A stretch of DNA of 64,000 nt from Solenopsis invicta (Eukaryota > Arthropoda > Insecta > Hymenoptera > Formicidae). Below the pieces are notes generated by a model. The model had not been told where the DNA came from. It saw only the letters and a list, made by a program, of their open reading frames with translations, and ran no database searches. Within the stretch, counting starts at the first letter, position 1; every line of letters starts with the position of its first letter. Location: positions 31,141,275 through 31,205,274 of the forward strand of contig NC_052664.1 of NCBI RefSeq assembly GCF_016802725.1, written 5' to 3'. The translations under genes and the position numbers were made by a program. Positions 1 to 11,700 of this stretch are shown here, one piece after another.

Positions 1-107
1 TTTGATTTTTGAAATAGATTTATGTAAGGATACATGAAAACACATTATCTTTGACACTTACAATAAGTAAAGAGATTTGCGAAGAATGGTTATATTTATC
101 TTTTCAG

Positions 108-173
108 ATGGCTAGCCATATTGACATGAACTTGCAGAGCGATTTGATGGCTGCGTTTGAGGAATCTTTATAA
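108..173 (+). CDS. Terminal coding exon of an unidentified gene (5' part lies left of the window)
   Basis: A polypyrimidine tract and TTTTCAG acceptor end at 107. They are followed by 21 codons and a TAA stop at 171-173. The encoded C-terminus is acidic, begins MASHIDMNLQ and ends SDLMAAFEESL; the final Leu-x-x-Ala-x-x-x-Ser spacing is loosely like a ubiquitin-interacting motif but too short to call. The reading frame was chosen because it is open from the acceptor to the stop; the phase of the upstream exon cannot be seen. I do not recognise the protein. It could also be a chance acceptor next to a short ORF, but the strong acceptor and immediate stop fit a last exon at the edge of the window. 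Confidence 0.35.
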   Translation: MASHIDMNLQSDLMAAFEESL

Positions 174-3100
174 TGTTACTGTAGCCTGTTTATACAAAAT
201 CTACAGAAACTTGGTAAAAGCCGTATGTTTGGCGTTGAGCAATCTTGTAGAAATCTTTAACTATGACGCCAATCGATAAACAAAAACAACGCAGACAGTG
301 AAATCAGATAAATAATAACAATGACGACATAGGCCGTGTGCTAGTTATCATAAAATGGATAGTACAGTTGGGACATTCCAACAGAAAATCCATTTAGTCG
401 TCAGAAGATTCAAACAGCTTATTAAAACCGAGATGACCTGTGTTGTCTCTAAAACGGACACTTTAAGTGCGACTGTAATTAGATAAATACTTATATGATA
501 CTTTAAAAATGCTACACTGATTATTGTGTTACATTTTTCCGGTTTTCATAAGTTTGTACTTTATGTAAATTTGGAAACAATATATTATGCAAATAAGAGA
601 GGTTTGCATGTGATAACCGAATGCGTGCGAATAGATGAATGTCGGCTTTGAAGAAGCGTAAAAATCGTGTACATTTAGTTAAGTTTTGTATTTTTCCACA
701 TTGAGTCATTAATCGTTGGTAGGATTACGTAGGAAAGTGTTTCTGCCAATAATACATGTAATTATATTATCATTATATAATAACGCCATTGCAAATTTCT
801 TTCTCGATTCATATACGCTATTTGTAATCACAAAAATAGCTAGGCGTATATGTGAATAATGATAGAAAAATGTAAGATAATATGAACATCCAAGAACTTG
901 GTGAATTTAATAACGATCATCATGGCTGTCCATTTGTGACTTCATTTGATCAATTACTGATCTATCAGAATATTAACAGCGTATACTATTGTGATTGTTC
1001 AAGAGTTATTACGAGCCAGCTGGTCGAGTCAAAGCTATTCATTAACTCACTTTAGAACAATGTTGTCAATTATTACGAATAATGATAAGATGATTCTAGA
1101 ATTGAAGTAGTTTCGATCCTACCAACCATTAGATCAGACTATGTACCTAATTCTTGGTATACTTTAGGCTCGTTAGACGGGAAAGAAAATCGCGATGCGT
1201 CATATGAATAACGTTTATTAGGAAAGAATTATATTTATTCGATTACTAGGATATGGAATTTCGCGATATTGAAAAATTATTAAAATATAAAAAAAAACTT
1301 TTTTCTTTGAAGAAAATGCGTGTAATCTTAAAATCTTTTCGAATTCGATGTATCCTGAGCGAGCAGACGAAAGTTTATATATTAAAACATTTTGGACATA
1401 ATTCCATTTAATAACCGAGTCGCCCGAACAAGATACACGTCAATCAAATAAATCCTAAAAAATAAAAAATTTAATTGGCCAAAAAGTACAAAAACAAGTT
1501 CAAGCAATTTTTCATTAATTGTGATTATTAGTAATATTATTAATTTTTTAAAATTACATAGCATTAATCACAATGGCATTAATAATATGCCAAATATGAT
1601 TTAAAAATAGTGCTATTATTAAATTATTCGTTTAATTGCAATTTTATTTTTTTAAGGACCTTGTGTAGTCTTTATTTGTTATATTCCGATACACGGCGAT
1701 GAGCAATCGTTAGGGTGACGCAGTTTATTCAATGATTGATCCAAAATAATCATTACCATTTAAGTAAAATCATGATTTTTATAAAATTAGAAAGGATTAT
1801 GATGGTTGATTTAACTGAAATTAATCAGATAAAGATTAATAGAGCAAAAAAATCTTGATAAATTAAAAATTTTTTCTTCGTTAATCGTCATAATTCCTTA
1901 AGCTCTCTACTAAAGATCAAGAAACCTTTAATATTTGAAATATTAAAATAACATAGATAAAAAATGAAGAAAAAAAGAATACTATCAATAGGGAAGTCAC
2001 TGTCGAATGTTCACGTCGCCTTCGCAATCCTATTTTCGTTATTTCGTGTATTGGAGATTATCAAAGGGAGCTTTTGTCAGTAAAAATGGAAACATTTGGA
2101 CAGAGATATACTATTCATTCTTGGGTGTTGGTGGTTTTTCATGTCGATAACAATGTCTTACTATCTTCATCGATTATAAATATTGTCCATTATAAATATT
2201 TAGCAATATTAGAATATTTCTGTAATTTTGATATGTTTCGGGCCCAATGTGAGCGCCGGTTCGCAGTTTTTATTCAATCAAAATTAAGAAAGATCTATGA
2301 TCTATTTCTTAAAATATACTATCTACAACGCTGCGATAGTAATATTCGCGCGATTTAGTATATATGTACAATGATTTAGTCATCGGTATGTTATTGTTGA
2401 TGTATACAATTAAAATAAGGTAGGACAATTCGGTGCACGATTAACAATTTAGCGATGTATAAAAATTGATATATCAATTGTGTTTCTTTTTTTTTTATGC
2501 GAAAAGGCATCTAACGTTATAGCTCAGGTAAAAAAAAAATAAAAAAAATCAGTCTTTAGTCTTACAATCGAAAATGATTTGGATGTTTCATTTTATTGAA
2601 CGTTTTATAAATTTCGATTGTCTAGATGTGAAAAAATTTTTCGTTTGAATGGAATTATTAACGATATGATTTGGTGAATTATAACGTCACCATAACTTTT
2701 AAGATAGTAAAATAGTAATGTAAATTATTATCAGAAGCTATTGAGAAGAATTAAAGTTAAAAAACTGTTCTCGTAAATATTGCTAAGTTTAATACTAACA
2801 GAACATGAACGTTCAATTTAATAATATAATTACATACAGAATGTTTCTGTCAATTTACATTACCGTTTTACTATTATTTCGATATAATGTCCTACAAAAA
2901 TGATTGATGTCATTAAATATTTTTGTTTCTTTCTTGTTATTACATATTTAAGACTCATACTTGTGGGCCAACACGAATCAACATATGTGGCAATGTGTAA
3001 TAACAAAAAAGAAACGAAGAAGGTGGAAGTATAAGTACATGATGGGAGGGAAAGGCTAAATTAGGAGGGAGAAAGAGGAATAAAAGAGGACTGCGTGTGA

Positions 3101-3526
3101 GGATTGTAATAGATACTAGGATTGTATAATAGGTAGTTTGTAATTTGTATATACAACGTGAAATTGGCAGCATTCGGAGAATATCCATGTAAAATACAAT
3201 ATTAAGTACTAATACAAATGTCTGTATGTGATAAGATTTATAAGAGAGCCGAGTGTATAACCAATTAGGATCTCAGCATAAGTTAGGATATAGACGACAT
3301 ACACCCATACTTCGTAAGTAACACCAAAATCACACAGCTCTGTATCAAAAAGTAATTTTTTATATAAGTTCCCACGAACGCACATCATCTCCAATAGAAC
3401 ACGAGAATTTTAGCAAACTTATTACGACTAACGATAGCGGACATTTAAACTGGTTGTACATAAATAATAACGAAATGAGAAAATAAATAGCTGAAGTAAA
3501 AGAGATGCTTGATGTTGTTAAATAAG

Positions 3527-3600
3527 GGGAGAGAGAGAAAGAGAGAGAGCGCGCAAGCGAGCGAGCGATAGAGAGAATGAGTGAGCGAGAAGAGCGATTG
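3527..3600. repeat. GA-rich microsatellite
   Basis: Interrupted GA repeats grade into GCGA/GAGC-type repeats. Confidence 0.8.
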
Positions 3601-3966
3601 TTATTGAGCGTTAATTGCGTTCATGTACCTATATATTTCCTTTCGTTATATCGATACCGCTAGCTCATAAATTTACTTTCATATTTATGTTAAATATAAT
3701 TTTTTATAAATAAATCGAATTAAAAAAACTGATTCGTAAAGTGTTACAGTGAGTTTCAATTTTTCCAATGTCTTGTAATATAATCTGTTAGTAAAATATC
3801 AAAGAATTTGGAATATAAAATTTTTTAACAACTTTAATTTTCTTCCCCCTTTTTTTTTATCAACGCTTTAGAGGTTTGATATAATTGATGTTGCACAAGA
3901 GATTTTTTTATTCAATTTTTTTTACGATAAAAGCATATTGTAGTTATAATCAATTACACGCACGCG

Positions 3967-3969
<3 letters not shown>

Positions 3970-4014
<45 letters not shown>
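3970..4014. repeat. (TA)n microsatellite
   Basis: An uninterrupted run of about 20 TA units is flanked by CACGCGCACA on the left and CACATATATG on the right. Confidence 0.9.
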
Positions 4015-4022
<8 letters not shown>

Positions 4023-4839
4023 TGTATGTAGATTATATAAATTTCTCTGCTTATTTAACAACATCAATCTACGAAATATATATATATTATCTGTACTGTT
4101 ATTAATCATCAGAAATAAAAGAAAAAAGTAATGGTTTATTACGATATTTGAACTAACATTAACGCGCAAATGTGAATACAAGAGTTACTACAGATTATTC
4201 ATTGTATATGCATGAGGAATTACCTTCTCTAGTTCGTAATTTTGCATGTTACATAATACATATGTGTAAAACGGAGAGTATGTGAAACGGAACGCGAGTG
4301 TAAGAGATCTGTACAGAAAATCGCTCATAGCCGAGGTATAGATATATCAGAGAAAGGCATACACTGTCGTGATTTCATATTTGAGACGGTAGTTTATTTC
4401 TTTAAGTTGCTATACTGAAATAGTGCAGATGCAGGAATAAGAAGAGAGATCACGCACTGTGTGTATACTATTAATATATCTCTTAAAAGGTACGGTACAT
4501 TATATTATAATCTTCATGAGTATGCTAAGGTAATTTTAAGATTTAATTAATAACTAAACTGAAAGCAAAAAAGATGTAGTAATAGTGTTTTATTGCGAAA
4601 CCTCACCTCCCTTCCACGACGCATGCACGTGATTCGCAAAGCAATCGGACTTCTAGAGACGGATTTTGTCTAGAGTTAATTACGTTTTATCACACGATTA
4701 CTCTTCTTGCTGCGATATCTTGCAAACCTTTCAGAAACCGTTCAGTCATTTCGAAATATCGAGTTATGTTTGGAGGAGAATTAACACGCATAGATATTTA
4801 AGGCGAATAAAGTAGCGTCGAGTCAACTACAGTGCGTTC

Positions 4840-4845
4840 TTTATT
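4840..4845 (-). promoter_or_regulatory. Candidate poly(A) signal of argininosuccinate synthase
   Basis: TTTATT on the plus strand reads AATAAA on the minus strand, 33 bases after the stop codon of the synthase gene. It would give a very short 3' UTR. The position fits, but there is no transcript evidence. Confidence 0.45.
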
Positions 4846-4877
4846 GAAATTTATGAAATTTGCAATAAAGTCTTGAT

Positions 4878-7012
4878 TCAGACATTGTGTTGTTTATTGA
4901 AACGATGAAACTCTTTCAGTCTCAGAGCCTGCATGCGAATAAATCCAGTGGCGTCCGTTGGTTCGAAATCACCTTGCACATCCATGGAGACGAGAGTCTG
5001 ATTGTACAACGAGATCTCGCTCGATCTGGCGATCGCCATAGCTGCAAAGAGAGAGAGAGGAAATGATGTCTTTTTATCGATTATAAGCTAAAAAGTAATT
5101 AATCATGTTCATGTGAGATGTAAGCGCTTAACGATGAATTTTGCGATTCCAATTAAATCTCGCGCAAATCTACAAACCCTTTCCTTTATACAAATGCACC
5201 CTCACTGTGCCGTTTACATGCCTTTGTGAATGCTGGATACATTCCCGCACAAAGTCGCATTCCGGCGAAAACCAAAAACCTGAAAGACATTTTTTAAAAC
5301 TTACTCTATATATTTAAAACTATTTTTCACTTTTATAGTTTTCATATATTTATCCTCTTTAATATCTATATCTACTTTTATAAACTCTATATTTTATTTT
5401 ATAGTTTTATATATTGCATTTGCTTATTTGATTACCATTATAAACGTAATCCGACATCTTATCCGTCAAATACGTTTTAACTCTCAAAACTTCACGATCC
5501 AAAGTAAATACTTCAAGATCTCGATGCGCAACCTCCAAAATGTTAACGCCCGGCGACTCGTAAATGCCTCGAGACTGAAACGTTTCAGCAAATATTGTCT
5601 CAGTTAATTTTATACACTCGTATAGTCCACTTTATAAGGAATAGCTTTATAAGAAATATACTTTTAGCCCAATGTATCGATTTTCAACAATGTCTATCCG
5701 CCCAATACCATGCGCACCCCCGACCTCGTTGAGGTACTCGATTATTGCGAGAGGGGCGTTGAATATTTTTCCATTTTTCAGATTCTTCACATTAATCGGA
5801 TATCCCTTCTTAAAGTTAATTTCGATTTCTTCCGCTTCCAAAGCGGAATCGGTCGGATCAGTGGTCATATTGTAGAGTCCTTTCGGCGCTGGAATGGCAG
5901 GATTCTCCAGTATCCCCGATTCATAACTAGGAGATATGAGATTAATATTTTCTTTATACCCTTTTCAATGTATAATACGAACACGTTTTATACCTAATAT
6001 GTACGAGATTAGCGTCAGTGCTCCACGGTTCTTTTGGCGTTGCCGAGATTGGGATTCCATTTTGTCGAGCGTATTCCAACAAGCCCGATCTTCCTTGAAA
6101 CTTGGTATAAAATTCGACTTCCCTCCACGGAGCTAAAATCTTTATAATTTATGTTGTAATTGCCATAAATTTAGTTTTTGACACAATTGTCATGTTTTAA
6201 GAGGATGAATTATATTTTTATGCTTTTAAAATAAAAGTATAAGAAGTGTTTCTGCGAGATTCAAAACTTTAGCAGACAAATTTTATTTTTTGATTTCTTA
6301 GATATTTTTTTATATTTCTATTGCTCGTAAAATAATTGTTAATGAAGCAGACGTAAGTACCGTGATTTCAGGGTACAGGCTGTAGCAGTTTAATTCAAAG
6401 CGAACTTGATCATTCCCCTTTCCAGTTGCCCCATGTGCAATGACACTAGCACCTTCAGCTTTTGCGACTTTTATTAAACCTTGGCTGATACATGGTCGTG
6501 CTATGGCAGTACCCAGAAGATATCTTCCTTCATACAACAGGCCGCAAGCCACAGCAGGCCATACATAGGAAGTTACGAACACTTCTCTGACGTCGTCTAT
6601 CACGACCTTGTGATAAATAACTTATTGTTACAAATTCTTCAATGAAAATATTGTGTTCGTTTTTGTTATAAATACAAAATTATAAATTATACATAACAAA
6701 TAATGTACTACATAGTTTCTCATTTCATTCTGTATTATAAAATGTTTCATGACAAAAAGATATTTTACCTTAACGGCACCAACTTTAAGTGCCTTATCTC
6801 TAATTGCATCAAAATCCTCCTTTTGCCCGATGTTCGCCTAAATAATCACAAATTATTATCTTCCTTCAGAAAGGATTTACATATATAGTTATATAAGTTC
6901 TTACCACATAAGCGATAACTTGATATCCTTTTTCTTTTAACCACAACAATATACAAGATGTATCTAAACCACCACTATACGCTAAAATTACTTTTCTTTT
7001 TGAATCTGACAT
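4878..7012 (-). CDS. Ass: Argininosuccinate synthase (8 coding exons, complete)
   Basis: This cytosolic enzyme condenses citrulline and aspartate with ATP to argininosuccinate, the penultimate step of arginine synthesis and the urea cycle. Coding exons (minus strand, 5' to 3'): 6905-7012, 6769-6837, 6361-6606, 5994-6139, 5662-5926, 5436-5574, 5178-5279, 4878-5041. They sum to 1239 nt, 412 aa plus stop, the length of the human enzyme. The N-terminal ATP pyrophosphatase signature AYSGGLDTS lies at residues 11-19. RYLLGTAIARP is at 87-97, HGATGKGNDQVRFE at 117-130, and VQGDFEPTDATGFI is near the C-terminus. The start is the only ATG giving MSDSKRKVILAYSGG. All junctions are GT-AG and phase-consistent. 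The exon 7 donor (GTTTGT) is weak. At exon 4 only the upstream of two AGs (AAAG|ATTTTAG) keeps the frame and yields ILAPWR, as the family requires. No frameshift or missing catalytic motif was seen. The gene lies downstream of Rop on the same strand. Confidence 0.95.
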
Positions 7013-7374
7013 TTTTTAAAACCTTGCTTTTTCGATTGGAAATTAAAAAACGTTAAATTAATGGAAAGAAGAAAACAGCTGTTAACAGTACTAAAGTCTG
7101 AGATTATGTTTCAGCTTTAAATGGGTTAGTTTTATTGACCTCAGATTACTGATAACCCTCAGAAATTTCAGCTGTAATCAGCGTATCAAGATATTTCCAA
7201 ATAAGACATCATCTAAGGAGATTTTTTTCTGTCGTATTTATTATATTCTATTATAGCTCTGTGTTTAATTAGTGCAGATATGATAATATAGTGATAATTA
7301 AAAGAAGACTCGAGAGTAGAGTGTATTATAGGCCTTTATAGATAGAACACTATTCAGACTATAATCTACATACA

Positions 7375-7393
7375 TATATATATATATATATAT
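7375..7393. repeat. (TA)n microsatellite
   Basis: A short pure TA run in the spacer upstream of Ass. Confidence 0.8.
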
Positions 7394-8132
7394 AATAGAG
7401 GATATACTATATAAATATCATTTAACTTTGTAATAATCTCTCCACTAAATCGCAACATTTATTGACATTACATTATATGGTAATAATTATTACCATTATT
7501 ATTATTCATCAACAGCGCAAGCTTCTGATTCGATAGACAGCGTTTCTTTACCACAGCCGCCGACAACAATTGCGATAAATCTTGCGATACATACATATAT
7601 ATTGATATATTATAATTGTGTTTGTATTAACACATTCAACAAAAGTAATTACTAATCGAATTTGTCAATGAGAGAGCATATTGTGAATATTATATACTTA
7701 TAAAATACATTAAATGTAGCATCTGCACTGGCAATCGATTAACTGAAGAGTTCAATGCGCAAAACGATGAAAGTACAAATAAATAAGTTAATAAACGAAC
7801 AAGTGTCGGGCTACATCTAGCGATTTTTATTTTACATTCAAGTACCATTAATTAGTAGATTCAAGAAATAATTATATCGAATAAATAACTTTGTATTGCT
7901 GTTACATTGATAATACATTTGAAGAGAATAAAGCGAAAGGCGACAATTAGAGATTTGATTTCTCTACCATAATAGAATTTTTTAGAAGTAGTAAAAGTAC
8001 GCTTGACGAACAAAAATAGTTTACATTTAAAATGACGACTTGATGGTAAGTTTTTCAACGAGGCAAAGATAACATAATACTAACGAGAGAAATGTACAGG
8101 AATATCACGATCCTTCTCTACGACGCACATAG

Positions 8133-8262
8133 GTCCGTATTCATAGTCATTTCTCAAATCTCAGATCCTAGTCTGTCTTTGTTTCGCGTTCTACATTTTA
8201 TCATATGCGAGACCAAGACAGACCGAGATCTGAGATTTGAGAAACGACTCTGAATACGGATC
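8133..8262. mobile_element. Short foldback/MITE element with about 60-bp inverted arms
   Basis: The two halves are imperfect inverted copies. The left arm starts GTCCGTATTCATAGTC and continues through TTTCTCAAATCTCAGATC. The reverse complement of the right arm starts GATCCGTATTCAGAGTC and shares the same TTTCTCAAATCTCAGATC block. ATAG flanks both ends (8129-8132 and 8263-8266), a possible 4-bp target duplication. There is no coding capacity. It lies 440-570 bases past the Rop stop and may be transcribed in the Rop 3' UTR as a hairpin. The superfamily is uncertain. Confidence 0.75.
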
Positions 8263-8705
8263 ATAGATCTTCACAAATTCTCCTTTATTACCGTTAAGAA
8301 TAACGATCACGAATATATCCTAGAACTTTGCTAGAGACTCGATACCATTATACAGCTTCGTGCAATCTATATCAGTATTGCCAAAGTGTTTCATACGATC
8401 TCTGATGATCAACGTATTCGCGCAGGCACTTGATAACTCGGTCTGATCAAGACTTTTCGTGCTCGATTAATACACGAATACTTTCATTGTAATTCAACTA
8501 ACGAGATACGTGCTTGATATTTCTGTCCGGAATGAGGCGCTTTCGCTTAAAGAATTGACTCTGTGTGTTCATTATTTAATAGTTAAATACTCTAATTTTA
8601 TGCTCGAGATCATTAATGGCTTCATAGCTGATATTACTGATGGAATTGAAGCTAATGGCAAATTAAGTTTGGGAATGTTATCTTTTCTGTTGGGTACATA
8701 ATCGT

Positions 8706-11700
8706 TTAGACGTGTAGTTTACTCAAGTCGTTCATGAAAGACTTCGGTGTGATTATATGGGATGAACCTATAACAATACAAAAATATTTAATAATAAATT
8801 TTTGAATTTTGTTTAAAAATAATTTTCTGTACTCGATTAGAAATTGGATATTAAATATTCTCACCGATTATGACTTCCCAATTTTTTAATGCGTTCGTAA
8901 CTTCGTATGCACATCGTATTTCAGAGAAGCACATGCCACCAACTATAAAAACGATCAAACGAGGAACGTTTTTGATGGTCTGTTGACCTTTATCTTTGTG
9001 CCAGTGTCCATATCGTGCGCTGCAAGTTTATATTAGTATTTTTAGAAATCAAATAACAAATTAGATAAAGAAAAAAATATTATTATATACCTGGTTGGTG
9101 CATGATATCCCGAACTGGCTGCACGTCCGGCAAGGAACGGAAAATGTTTGGAGTCCAATTTATCCTCGATGGAATCCTCCATAATGTCCTTGATGATTGG
9201 AGTCCAACGGCTCATTTGGTAAGTTTGCTCTGTGATTCTTTCCTTACGTGGTACTGTGTACTGCTTTTTGCGATTGCTCTGTAAAATAGAGTTGCAAATA
9301 ATAGAATTAAATCACCATTAAAAATATTACTAAAAAAACTTTTAAACAATTTAATTTTAAATAATTTGCAATTTTTAACTTACATCTACAACAACATTGG
9401 CGCCAAGATTTGACATATTGACAATAGTCTGCTTATCATCAACAGATACTTGGGCATGATGAACTAAACGGTTAAGATTCTCATCGGTGATGCCGTTTTT
9501 GCTGAGAACATATAAAGCTATGATGCGTAATTTATCCAAATGATTCACAGTTTGATCAAGTAAAATTGGTGTGATATTCCTCATATGATCTTTAATACGT
9601 TCACCTTCCGCGTCGGTACCCATGGCTAAGTCCTAAAACACGAAATATTTGTAATTAAAACAATTGTTTGTATCAAATAAATTATGGCATGATTATGCAT
9701 TACGTACTTGCTCCACTTTACAAAGCTTGTCTACATTTCCTTGATAGCGCTTCATGCAGTCTTCGGCTAATTGTAAGTGTGTGGCATATTTACTCAGTTC
9801 TTTTTGATATTGCGGCATCTTTTTGATCATCTGTGACAGGTCTCGCATACTCTGTTTATCACCTTGTGGCATTCTTTTTGATTCTGTAAACTTTTTCAAA
9901 TTTTTAGTCACGTTCCTGAAAAATAACGTTTCATTGTTATAATTATTCTTCATGATTATTAATCCTTCGAAAAATTTGAGACTTATGTTTATACGTACTG
10001 AGATACTACAGCAATATGTTGATGCCTGAGTTCTACCCATAAATCATCATTTTCATCTAACAATACTTCTTTCTCCTGACCTGCTGTTGCTTCAAACCTA
10101 TTTAATATTGTATATAAGAATTTTGTTTTAAATTTAAGTAATTATTATAATTATAATGACTTTACTTACCTGTAGACATCATTATCGATGTCTAGCAAAT
10201 CATATGCCATGGCTTGCAGTGTAAGTTCGTGTAACAAAGGTGAGACACAATCAAATCCTCTATCTAGAATCAATAGCTGAGAACGCGCTTTCTCAGGTCC
10301 TTCTCCCATTGTCGGTTCATCAGCTTTGTATGCATCTAACTTCTGTTGCACCATTTGAGCGAGCTCAACATTACGGGAAAATTCACTGCAATACATATTA
10401 ATAGCGTTTTATTTAATGTTAACAAAGATTGTGTAATTATTTTTAATCAACGAGAAATAACAAATTATTATTATTTCTAAAAATATCGTACTTAAAAATT
10501 AAAATTACCCGCGATATCTAACTGATGGATATTCCCCGAGAGTGGCGCAGAGAGTCGCAATTTGTTCAGCAATACGTTCCATATTGGCTGTTCTCAGATT
10601 AGCGAAAGAGTTGTTGTAAAAGCAAGCGAAAGTTTCACGCGAGTCCAACGAGAAGACCTAAGAAGACAGCAGATTCAGTTTCACGATATTCTCATCACGA
10701 CTAAAAAAAAATGCGAATTTAATCACAAAGTTTTATATTTAAAGCAAAATAAATAAGCATGCCAATTAGTAACTTTGCAAGTAACAAAATCGGGCTATAC
10801 GGATAATTCACATTACACAAGCATGTACGTACAACATATAGATATTTTTGAGTCGAAAGGAAAAATGGTGTGAAGAAGACTTTCCTCAATAAGAAGTCTA
10901 CCGCATTTTAGTCTTAAGTTTGTTGCAATCTAAGCTCATCTAAATTCATCAGTCTTTGCAATCTAATCTCAACAAAAAGTAAACTGACGATTCGAAAAGC
11001 AGAGAAATCTCTAAGCTCGCGAAAATGCATCTCGAAAATTTTGAAGACAAGTTTCACGCTCTAGAGCTACTACTAGCATCTATTATTTTCGTCTGCTTAA
11101 TCGTCACCTGCGATTCGTACGGCAAGAATGCGATGTTGATCTCTTTGAGGGTTTTGACCTTTTTAGCGGCAAGAGACTTGCAGATTTCATTGAACAGTTC
11201 CTCCGGGCATACTGGCATCGATTGCAAGCATGAATGCATTCTGATTATTAGTATGTGCTTGTTCATGAGTCATGTGAAAGGCTCAGGATAGACTGGACAG
11301 AGATCGGATGAGAGGATAACGTTGTATCGATATCGTCCCGATTGACATTCGGTTGACCCGTGCGATTAAATTTACGTGATTAGAAAGGCCAAGGAGTGAA
11401 CACAGAACGCGTGAATGAAAAGTTGTTTTATAGTGTATATTTGTTGAATCTGTGTATATGCCCATCACCACGAAGGACGAAACGGTCAAACATTTTCCTT
11501 GTCATAGTGTTCTTTGCTTTACCTGCTCTTCATACGGTATGAAAGCGATGTTGATCTCTTTTAGTGTCTTTATGTGCTTAGCTACCAGTGAGTGACACAA
11601 TTCTTTGAACAACTCGTCAGGGCATGCTGCAAAGAGATATACTGAGTATGTCGAACCACGAGAAATTAAATAAAAATCGAACCGCTTAATCTTGTACGAT

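Larger units (their letters stand above)
174..4839. other. AT-rich non-coding stretch: 3' UTR of the left gene and/or intergenic
   Basis: No ORF here resembles a known protein. The stretch is AT-rich with scattered short ORFs. It contains a purine-rich patch (about 2995-3110), a GA-rich microsatellite (3527-3600) and a TA microsatellite (3970-4014). A plus-strand AATAAA at 3709-3714 is one possible poly(A) signal for the left-hand gene, but many similar hexamers occur by chance at this composition. Confidence 0.5.
7013..8705. other. Ass 5' flank and Rop 3' UTR/intergenic
   Basis: This gap between the Ass start and the Rop stop carries no recognisable exon. It contains a (TA)n tract at 7375-7393, a foldback element at 8133-8262, and minus-strand AATAAA-like hexamers near 7826 that could end a Rop 3' UTR of roughly 0.9 kb. 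The boundary between UTR and spacer cannot be set from sequence. Confidence 0.5.
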
